From Candidatus Gastranaerophilales bacterium (GTDB taxonomy: Bacteria > Cyanobacteriota > Vampirovibrionia > Gastranaerophilales > Gastranaerophilaceae): a stretch of DNA of 6,914 bases. Both the position numbers and the translations under genes were made by a program. The notes beneath the pieces are model-generated. The model ran no database searches. It saw only the letters and a list, made by a program, of their open reading frames with translations, and was not told where the DNA came from. This document shows positions 1 to 5,066 of the stretch, piece after piece; position 1 is the stretch's first letter; each line of letters begins with the position of its first letter. The stretch spans positions 1 to 6,914 of the forward strand of contig JAJPXE010000110.1 of the NCBI GenBank assembly GCA_021205645.1. The letters are read 5' to 3'.

Positions 1-2357
1 AAATACAACTTATATTCAAGTTCACTCAAATCACATTCCATATAATGCCGGCGCAGATTAATAGTTTCAGATAAAAGGTTATTAAACACATTATAATTCT
101 CTAAACCCTTTAATGTTTCAGGGTTGCACGGCCTCAAATAAGAGATTAAAAAATAATCTTCCGCACGTTCATCAATATGTATGCAGCCTCCATCTTCAAA
201 AAGTTCAAGCAAAACCTCCGCCATATTATTCGTTATCCCCAGGAAACAGGCACTGCTGTTCAGGTCAAATTTACCCTCTTTTGAATTGCACACGTACTTA
301 ATCATGCCGGAAAAAGTCTTAAGATAATCAAAATCTTTCACTTTGTTCAGGTTATAGTTCATATAATGAATTCTTACGGGAGAAACTTTTTGAATAACAC
401 TCTGCATAATTTCTTCCGCCGGCGGATAATCAAAGAACATTATTCCGTCCGCAGGATTTAAACTCTGCCGGTTTACTATTCTTTTAAATATTTCAGGATA
501 CTGTTTTAGCTCATCCACTATCGAATGTATCTCCGCAAATACGCAAAACTCATATTTAGTTCCGGCAAGATAATCACTAACTTTTTTAATTATATCCGTT
601 TTTTTGCGGTTATCATAAGTAATAACTTTAGCCTCGTTAATTTCCGCAAAACAATCGGAATGTACATCTTTGATTATAAGCTGAATACCGGTATTACCGT
701 TAAACGAGTTAAGCTGCGGCGTAAAAGCAATATCAAGAGTATCGTCCGGTTTGAGTGCGATATCTCCGTAAGACCACCATATAGCATTGAACTTTATACC
801 GTCCTTTTCAACAGTAAGTCTTAAATGTTCTTTGTTTGAGCCCATCAGCTTTTTCTGAACAAGTTTAAAACCGTTTATAACAAAGGCGGGAGAAGGATTA
901 GATGCTCCGAACGGTTCTAATCTTGCTACATCTTTTATCAAATCTTCCGTAACATCTTCCGCACTTAATTCTAAATCAATATTTAAAATCGGAACGGGTA
1001 TTTGTGAGTTCATTAGATTATTATAAGATTTTAACAAAGATGATTTAACATCCTCAAACGAGGTTTTGTCGGGAGAAAAATACAATCCTGCGGCAAGAGC
1101 ATGTCCGCCGTATCCGTCAAGTTTTTCGGAGATATCAGAGATTATATCATACAGGCTCAATTCTTCGCAGCCCTCGACCCCTCTTGCAGAACAGCGAACC
1201 TGTCCGGTTTCTTCTGAATATGTCATTAGAAAGGTCGGTTTTCCGTATTTTTCAACAAGTTTAGAAGCTACAATGCCTATAATTCCTATATGCCAGTCCT
1301 TTTTATAAAGTACAAGCATATTATCTCTTGATTTAGATGCCATAGCATCTGCCTCTTCAAATATTTTATTGGATAATTCCTGTCTTATTTTGTTATAGTT
1401 ATCAAGGGCTATGACAGCAAGTTCAATTTCCTGTTTATTTGTGCTTATAAGCACTTTTAGTGCATCTTGAACCTTTCCGAGCCTGCCGCAGGCATTAATA
1501 CGTGGTGCCGCTCCGAATGCAATTTGCTCCGATGTAATACCCGATTCCACATCATTATACCCTGCCGTTTCAAGCAGTCGTTTTAATCCGTAATGCTTGC
1601 CTTTTGAAATCAAATCCAGACCCTTGATAACATAATATCTATTCTCACCGATTAACGGCACTATATCAGCTATTGTTCCGACAGCAACATAAGGAAGCAA
1701 TGAAGTTGAAAAATCAAGCTTATCAAACCGCTCAAGAACTCCCTGCGCGAGCTTAAAAGCGACCCCAACACCGGCTAAGGCACTTAAATACTTTATTTCT
1801 TTTGCACTCAAACTATCATCAAGTGAGTTTTGAGCTTTGGGGTTTATTACCGCATACGCATCGGGGAGTGTTTCGCCCGCCTCGTGGTGGTCTGTTATTA
1901 TCACATCTTTTTTAAAACTATTGATAAAAGCAACTTCTTCAATATTGCTGATTCCACAGTCAACCGTAATTATTAATTTCGGTTTTACGCTGACCATTAA
2001 TTTAATAATTGCGTTTGTATTTAATCCGTGTCCGTCAAGTTCTCTTTCTGGGATATAATAATCGACATCAGCATCCAGATACTCTAAAGTTTTTAAAAGA
2101 AGTGAAGTTGAGGTAATACCGTCAGCATCAAAATCGCCATAAATAAGAATTTTTTCTTTTTGTTTAACAGCTTTTTCTATTCTGTCAACGGCTTTTTGCA
2201 TATCACAAAAAGCGTTAGGGTGAGTGAGAGTAAACTCAAGCGGGTTAAGAAATTCTTTTATTTCAGCTTTTGTTTTTATTCCTCTCACGGACAAAAGCCG
2301 CTCGATAAGCGGCTTTGTACTTTTTGTATCACTTATTTCCCATTCTTTTTTTACCAT
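1..2357 (-). CDS. recJ: RecJ, single-stranded-DNA-specific 5'-3' exonuclease (3' end of gene outside window)
   Basis: I translated the minus strand by hand from ATG at 2357-2355. It stays open for 785 codons to the left edge, so the stop codon is missing. RecJ degrades single-stranded DNA 5' to 3' in recombination and repair, using metal ions in the cytoplasm. DHH phosphoesterase motifs are present: YGDFDADG (residues 73-80), TVDCG (131-135), TDHH (155-158) and ADIVP (230-234). The sequences APRINACGRLG (284-294) and WHIGIIGIVASKL (355-367) are RecJ signatures. The DHHA1 glycine motif GYGGHALAAG is at 415-424. An OB-fold-like region follows (about 450-570), then a long C-terminal extension. 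The length exceeds the ~577 residues of E. coli RecJ and resembles the long Gram-positive form (B. subtilis, about 786). The start lies 2 nt after the peptidase stop codon and has no clear Shine-Dalgarno, so translational coupling is likely. Identification is secure; the function of the C-terminal extension is unknown. Confidence 0.96.
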   Translation of the reverse strand, partial: MVKKEWEISDTKSTKPLIERLLSVRGIKTKAEIKEFLNPLEFTLTHPNAFCDMQKAVDRIEKAVKQKEKILIYGDFDADGITSTSLLLKTLEYLDADVDYYIPERELDGHGLNTNAIIKLMVSVKPKLIITVDCGISNIEEVAFINSFKKDVIITDHHEAGETLPDAYAVINPKAQNSLDDSLSAKEIKYLSALAGVGVAFKLAQGVLERFDKLDFSTSLLPYVAVGTIADIVPLIGENRYYVIKGLDLISKGKHYGLKRLLETAGYNDVESGITSEQIAFGAAPRINACGRLGKVQDALKVLISTNKQEIELAVIALDNYNKIRQELSNKIFEEADAMASKSRDNMLVLYKKDWHIGIIGIVASKLVEKYGKPTFLMTYSEETGQVRCSARGVEGCEELSLYDIISDISEKLDGYGGHALAAGLYFSPDKTSFEDVKSSLLKSYNNLMNSQIPVPILNIDLELSAEDVTEDLIKDVARLEPFGASNPSPAFVINGFKLVQKKLMGSNKEHLRLTVEKDGIKFNAIWWSYGDIALKPDDTLDIAFTPQLNSFNGNTGIQLIIKDVHSDCFAEINEAKVITYDNRKKTDIIKKVSDYLAGTKYEFCVFAEIHSIVDELKQYPEIFKRIVNRQSLNPADGIMFFDYPPAEEIMQSVIQKVSPVRIHYMNYNLNKVKDFDYLKTFSGMIKYVCNSKEGKFDLNSSACFLGITNNMAEVLLELFEDGGCIHIDERAEDYFLISYLRPCNPETLKGLENYNVFNNLLSETINLRRHYMECDLSELEYKLY
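2291..2318 (-). other. Terminator-like hairpin inside the first codons of recJ
   Basis: Read on the minus strand, ACAAAGCCGCT pairs with AGCGGCTTTTGT across a 5-nt loop (TATCG). This gives 11 bp with a single bulged T, and the 3' arm contains a run of four T. It falls at about recJ codons 14-24. The shape is that of a short intrinsic terminator or pause hairpin, but it may be a coincidence of codon choice because the T tract is short. The structure is seen directly; any regulatory role is inference. Confidence 0.35.
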
Positions 2358-2359
2358 AA

Positions 2360-3766
2360 TTATTTTTTATCCGGTACACATTCTTTCTGCCTGACTTCCG
2401 GAATAGTTATACCCTCTGTATTTGACTGTTCCGGTACCGGTTTTGCATTTTCAGTACATTCTTTTTTTTCATTTACATCAGCCGGTTTGGAATTGTCTGC
2501 ATCAGCTTTTTTACTGCAATCTTTTGCTGTATTTGCAACAGGAACATTCAAGTAATCAGGAACAGGTTCTCCGAGTTCTTTGAGCAGGATTTTCAAACCC
2601 TCCTTAAGCTGGACATCATTTTTGTTCTTAACATCATCAGCGGTCAGTTTAATGATATAATCAGGAGTTATTCCTTTTTTGTGGATATCTGTGCCGTTCG
2701 GTGTGAGATATCTCTGGATAGTCACGTTCAGCCCCGCATCATCGGATAGTTTGTTAATCTCCTGAACAAGTCCTTTACCGAAAGTCTGTTCGCCAACGAG
2801 AATTGCTCTGCCGTTATCTTTCATGGCACCGCTGAATATCTCACTTGCGGACGCGGAACCTTTATTAACCAGTACGACAAGCGGTTTGTTTGTAATTCTT
2901 ATTTTTGCGGCTTTGGTTGTGTCTTTATAACCGTATCTATCGACAGTGCTGACAATGCCGCCACCCTGGAGGAACATATCGGACATTAACACCGCATTGC
3001 TGAGCAGACCTCCGGGGTTTGAACGCAAATCAAGGATATAGCCTTTCTTTGTTGATGACGTTGTTTTTAAAATATTCAACACTTCCGCCGCAGCATTTTT
3101 GCTTATAAAAGAGCTAAGCCTGATATATTGAACACTATCAGGAATTTTAGTTTCGATAGGTGTTTTAACCGACACTGACTTAATCTCTATTTCAGCACGT
3201 GTAATGGTATATTTTTTTGGTTCTACATCTTTTCTTTTAATAAGGAGTGTAACCTGAGTTCCTGAGTTGCCTCTTATTCTGTCTGCAGCTTTGTCGATAG
3301 TAATACCTTTTGTGCTGACTCCGTCAATTTCAAGTATGAGGTCATCTGTCAAGATACCGGCTTTATCGGCAGGTGAGTCTTCAATCGGTGCAATAACGAC
3401 CAGATTTCCGTCTTTCATGCCTATTTGGATACCGATGCCCTGTAGTGAACCTTTTATGGAAGAGGTTTCTTCCGCAAACTCTTTCGGGTCTAAAAATCTT
3501 GTGTACGGGTCATTAAGACTCGCAAGCATGGTATCTATTGCGGCATAGGCGTCCTCTTTGGTTTTCATCTTCCCGTCGTAACGATGACGCCATATATCCC
3601 AATCCTGTGAATTATCAGTTTGATCAACATATTTAAGATTTATCAATCTCCACACTTCATCATATAACTGGTCTGGTGACACCGCAAAACCCGACTGCAT
3701 ACCAGATATGAACAACATAAAAATCATATTCAAAATGATAAATGTTTTTTTGCTAACTATTTTCAA
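2360..3766 (-). CDS. ctpA: Secreted C-terminal processing peptidase, S41 family with PDZ domain (CtpA-like)
   Basis: Serine endoprotease of the Prc/CtpA class, which cleaves C-terminal segments of exported proteins. The TTG start at 3766 gives 468 residues and is chosen because AGGAGG sits 6 nt upstream. The upstream in-frame ATGs (3847, 3832) lie on top of the predicted promoter. Residues 1-28 form a signal peptide: basic start, hydrophobic core, likely cut after GFA. A cyanobacterial-type N-terminal domain contains DPYTRFLDP (about 86-94). The PDZ domain begins near GIGIQI (110-115) and spans about 100-190. The protease core has LRSNPGG (247-253), GSASASE with the likely catalytic Ser306, then FGKG with Lys331 and Gln335; the 25- and 4-residue spacings match the Ser-Lys-Gln triad of B. 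subtilis CtpB. The C-terminal ~65 residues are a Lys/Asp/Glu/Pro-rich tail holding the protein's only three Cys (417, 437, 463). The stop codon is 2 nt before recJ. The paralogue name is uncertain; the family is not. Confidence 0.93.
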   Translation of the reverse strand: MKIVSKKTFIILNMIFMLFISGMQSGFAVSPDQLYDEVWRLINLKYVDQTDNSQDWDIWRHRYDGKMKTKEDAYAAIDTMLASLNDPYTRFLDPKEFAEETSSIKGSLQGIGIQIGMKDGNLVVIAPIEDSPADKAGILTDDLILEIDGVSTKGITIDKAADRIRGNSGTQVTLLIKRKDVEPKKYTITRAEIEIKSVSVKTPIETKIPDSVQYIRLSSFISKNAAAEVLNILKTTSSTKKGYILDLRSNPGGLLSNAVLMSDMFLQGGGIVSTVDRYGYKDTTKAAKIRITNKPLVVLVNKGSASASEIFSGAMKDNGRAILVGEQTFGKGLVQEINKLSDDAGLNVTIQRYLTPNGTDIHKKGITPDYIIKLTADDVKNKNDVQLKEGLKILLKELGEPVPDYLNVPVANTAKDCSKKADADNSKPADVNEKKECTENAKPVPEQSNTEGITIPEVRQKECVPDKK

Positions 3767-3772
3767 AACAAT

Positions 3773-3778
3773 CCTCCT
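3773..3778 (-). promoter_or_regulatory. Shine-Dalgarno that fixes the peptidase start
   Basis: A perfect AGGAGG (minus strand) lies 6 nt before a TTG codon at 3766-3764. Starting there leaves a signal peptide of normal length (about 28 residues). The longer ATG-initiated reading would put 27 extra residues, rich in Lys, Arg and Asn, before it. This is the strongest evidence for a TTG start. Confidence 0.85.
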
Positions 3779-3788
3779 AAAACGACAC

Positions 3789-3807
3789 GGAAATTTCTTA
3801 AATTTCC
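3789..3807 (-). other. Perfect hairpin in the 5' leader of the peptidase gene
   Basis: GGAAATTT and AAATTTCC form an 8-bp perfect stem with a 3-nt loop. It lies between the predicted transcription start (about 3811) and the AGGAGG at 3773-3778, so it would sit near the very 5' end of the mRNA. A stem there could slow decay of the messenger. The structure is seen; the role is inferred. Confidence 0.5.
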
Positions 3808-3817
3808 TGTTATCGAC

Positions 3818-3847
3818 ATTATACAATAACATATTTTTTATTTCCAA
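3818..3847 (-). promoter_or_regulatory. Sigma-70-type promoter for the peptidase-recJ unit
   Basis: On the minus strand, TTGGAA (3847-3842) and a perfect TATAAT (3823-3818) are separated by 18 nt. Transcription would start near 3811, about 45 nt before the TTG start codon. No other equally good -10/-35 pair was seen between here and the gene. recJ has almost no upstream space of its own, so it is probably read from this promoter too. Confidence 0.65.
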
Positions 3848-3907
3848 TATTTTTTACCAATAGCACACCAATAACACCTATAATCAAAACTATAAAATCA
3901 TCACCAA

Positions 3908-3943
3908 CTGAATGTAACACAATTGCAATTGTGTTACATTCAG
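3908..3943. repeat. 36-bp perfect palindrome with no spacer
   Basis: CTGAATGTAACACAATTG (3908-3925) is followed directly by its exact reverse complement (3926-3943). No mismatch occurs over 18 bp per arm, and symmetry ends at the flanking bases (A at 3907, G at 3944). It lies about 60 bp upstream of the peptidase -35 box. No T tract follows on either strand, so it is not a typical terminator. It could be an operator for a dimeric regulator, a cruciform site, or the relic of a repeat element. I cannot assign it to a known regulator. Confidence 0.8.
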
Positions 3944-3974
3944 GTAAAGGGGTAAAAGTGGTAAAGCCTTTTTC

Positions 3975-4027
3975 CCCTCTCCATATGGGGAGGCGGAGCG
4001 GGTGCTGCTGTGCAGCACAGTCTCCGC
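3975..4027. repeat. GC-rich structured repeat A
   Basis: After CCCTCTCC (3975-3982) comes a two-tier hairpin. The outer stem GCGGAG (3993-3998) pairs with CTCCGC (4022-4027). An internal loop of CGG (3999-4001) faces AGT (4019-4021). The inner stem GTGCTGC (4002-4008) pairs with GCAGCAC (4012-4018) over a TGT loop. A smaller palindrome around CCATATGG lies just before it (about 3977-3994). GC content is far above the surroundings. Repeat B (4349-4460) shares this architecture with different stem bases. No coding function is seen. It could be a REP/MITE-like element or a small structured RNA. Confidence 0.65.
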
Positions 4028-4073
4028 AGGAGATATTTCTGTCGATTGTAAAGAAATTGTAACAAACCGTCCT

Positions 4074-4112
4074 GCAGCACAAGGGAAATATTTAGGGTTT
4101 CCCTTGTGCTGC
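4074..4112. repeat. 15-bp-stem hairpin at the 3' end of the transposase remnant
   Basis: GCAGCACAAGGGAAA (4074-4088) is the exact inverse of TTTCCCTTGTGCTGC (4098-4112), with a 9-nt loop. The stop codon of the transposase remnant lies in the loop (4092-4094). The remnant's last residues (AAAQGKP) come from one arm, which suggests they are not original transposase sequence. No T run follows on the minus strand; on the plus strand only a short GGCTTTTG does. A 9-base string (TGCAGCACA) is shared with repeat A. Confidence 0.6.
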
Positions 4113-4309
4113 GGCTTTTGTTAATACTCTAAAAACAACATTAGAAAGCTGTCTGGCTAAGCATTTTCTGGCGTGACGCTGTGATTTGCCTTCTTTTAAT
4201 TTCTTTTCGTAGTACTTTTTACCTCTTTCATCATACATACTCTGACAAATGGATAACCTGAAAAATATACTGTTTAACGTTCTGTTGCCTCTATGATTTG
4301 TTTCGGGTT
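4092..4309 (-). pseudogene. Remnant of an IS110-family transposase (C-terminal ~70 codons only)
   Basis: An open frame on the minus strand contains HRGNRTLNSIFFRLS, then RGKKYYEKKLKEGKSQ, then RHARKCLARQLSNVVFRVL. This matches the usual C-terminal pattern of IS110/IS116/IS902 transposases (Transposase_20 region): GNRxLN, then an aligned Tyr and KxxEGK helix, then a CLxRxLxxVVxRxL helix. Intact members are about 300-450 residues with an N-terminal DEDD domain, which is absent here. The frame continues upstream to an ATG at 4427, but those ~40 codons are GC-rich DNA of repeat B and look non-coding in origin. The break is therefore near 4310. No intact partner copy or target duplication is visible. 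Assignment rests on recognised motif spacing, not on an alignment. Confidence 0.7.
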
Positions 4310-4348
4310 TTGCCCTCACCCTACAGAAAAACCGCTTCAAGTCGATTT

Positions 4349-4460
4349 CCTGCCCTCTCCAGCGGCAGCGGGTGTCAGCGAAGCTGACACGGTCTGCCGG
4401 GCGAAAATGAGCGTCGGCGAAGCTCAACGCTCCTGCTCCGCTCGTCAGGAGAGAGGCAGG
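4349..4460. repeat. GC-rich structured repeat B with inverted ends
   Basis: The ends are near inverse copies: CCTGCCCTCTCC (4349-4360) and GGAGAGAGGCAGG (4448-4460), one base different in length. Inside, the outer stem CGGCAG (4363-4368) pairs with CTGCCG (4394-4399). The internal loop is CGG against GGT. The inner stem GTGTCAGC (4372-4379) pairs with GCTGACAC (4383-4390) over a GAA loop. Further stems follow: GAGCGT/ACGCTC (4409-4414, 4427-4432), and CTCCTG/CAGGAG (4430-4435, 4446-4451), which overlaps it and is therefore an alternative pairing. It is much richer in GC than its surroundings and fits a MITE- or REP-like element. Confidence 0.65.
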
Positions 4461-4555
4461 GTATGAGAATTACCCGGGGGATACCGCATTGAGAACAACA
4501 AAAAACGCAGACCGGAGATATTTAAATAAATTTTCCGGTATTTAAAACTTATCCC
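4461..4555. other. Non-coding stretch before the repeat-protein promoter
   Basis: No gene or RNA signature was recognised here. The only structure seen is a loose hairpin, ACCGGA (4511-4516) against TCCGGT (4534-4539), over an AT-rich 17-nt loop. No T run follows it, so it is not a convincing terminator. Confidence 0.4.
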
Positions 4556-4584
4556 TTGCAAATAATGGCATAATATGCGATAAT
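4556..4584 (+). promoter_or_regulatory. Promoter of the secreted repeat-protein gene
   Basis: TTGCAA (4556-4561) and GATAAT (4579-4584) are 17 nt apart. TG one base before the -10 hexamer (4576-4577) makes it an extended -10. Transcription would begin near 4591, leaving a short leader of about 20 nt before the ATG. The gene is therefore probably transcribed alone. Confidence 0.6.
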
Positions 4585-4594
4585 TAAAACAAAT

Positions 4595-4602
4595 AAGGAG
4601 GT
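4595..4602 (+). promoter_or_regulatory. Strong Shine-Dalgarno of the repeat-protein gene
   Basis: AAGGAGGT, a full anti-16S match, is 7 nt upstream of the ATG at 4610. Together with the extended -10 promoter it suggests efficient expression. Confidence 0.85.
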
Positions 4603-4609
4603 AATTTGT

Positions 4610-5035
4610 ATGCTAAAAAAAATCTTGTTTGTTTTGTGTTTAATTTTCTGCGCAATGCATATATCATTTGCAAATAACATTCAATACGGCTACAATGCGG
4701 AAGGAAAATATGTTCCGACATCAGTAAACGGTCAGCAGGTACAATATGGTTATAACGCAGAAGGGAAATATGTTCCGACGGCAGTTGGTAACAGACAGGT
4801 ACAATATGGTTATAACGCAGAAGGAAAATATGTTCCGACCGCTGTAGGCAATGAACAAATACAATACGGTTATAATGCAGAGGGTAATTTTGTACCTTCA
4901 TCAGTAGGAAACAGACAGGTTCAGTACGGCTACAATGCAAATGGTGACTATGCACCGTCATCTGTCGGCGATAAACAAATTCAATATGGATATAATACAA
5001 ACGGCGATTATGTTCCCGTAAATTATAACTACTAA
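4610..5035 (+). CDS. Small secreted protein of six 20-residue Tyr/Asn/Gly/Gln-rich repeats, function unknown
   Basis: 141 residues. The start is fixed by AAGGAGGT 7 nt upstream. Residues 1-21 are a signal peptide (MLKK, hydrophobic core, likely cleavage after SFA), so the product is exported. The rest, from residue 24, is six tandem repeats of about 20 residues with consensus (I/V)QYGYNAEGKYVPTAVGNxQ; the last is 18 residues and ends in NYNY. No other domain, membrane segment or anchor is seen, and the mature part has no Cys. The first three repeats keep AEGKYVPT; the later ones drift to NGDYVP/APSS. The alternating aromatic and polar residues suggest beta strands. I do not recognise a named family. 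The size, secretion and Q/N/G/Y-rich 20-residue repeats recall curlin-type fibre subunits, but the curlin consensus is not matched and each repeat holds a proline. It is convergent with the PRTase-like gene, 31 bp apart. Confidence 0.88.
   Translation: MLKKILFVLCLIFCAMHISFANNIQYGYNAEGKYVPTSVNGQQVQYGYNAEGKYVPTAVGNRQVQYGYNAEGKYVPTAVGNEQIQYGYNAEGNFVPSSVGNRQVQYGYNANGDYAPSSVGDKQIQYGYNTNGDYVPVNYNY
4679..5032 (+). repeat. Six tandem 60-bp coding repeats (last one 54 bp)
   Basis: Units start at 4679, 4739, 4799, 4859, 4919 and 4979, in phase with the codons. Units 2 and 3 are nearly identical over their first ~40 bases. Other pairs differ at many third positions (CAG/CAA, GGC/GGT, TAC/TAT) while keeping the same residues. 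This points to old duplications kept by selection on the protein, with possible recent homogenisation of units 2 and 3. Confidence 0.95.
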
Positions 5036-5066
5036 ACAAAATTTGACCTTGAATTATATAAAAATT

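Noticed and set aside
525..824. 99-codon plus-strand open frame inside recJ
   Set aside because: Antisense to a continuous RecJ reading frame with intact motifs.
2160..2555. 131-codon plus-strand open frame over the recJ/peptidase junction
   Set aside because: Lies opposite two well-supported genes and shows no recognisable product.
3908..3943. Intrinsic terminator
   Set aside because: No T run follows the palindrome on either strand, and there is no loop.
3819..4082. 87-codon open frame on the minus strand upstream of the peptidase
   Set aside because: It runs through the 36-bp palindrome, repeat A and the predicted promoter, has no ribosome binding site or recognisable product, and its composition follows the non-coding DNA.
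4310..4427. N-terminal ~40 codons of the transposase-like frame
   Set aside because: They are encoded by the GC-rich repeat B and its flank and do not resemble IS110 sequence; treated as chance extension of the remnant.
4679..5032. CRISPR array
   Set aside because: The 60-bp units are contiguous, in phase with codons and without unique spacers; they encode protein repeats.
4679..5032. Curlin (CsgA) or MORN repeats
   Set aside because: Spacing of Q, G and N does not match the curlin consensus, and the MORN glycine pattern is absent; only a loose compositional likeness remains.
4584..5039. 151-codon open frame on the minus strand across the repeat gene
   Set aside because: It is the antisense shadow of the tandem repeats; the plus strand has signal peptide, ribosome binding site and promoter, and the antisense product has none.
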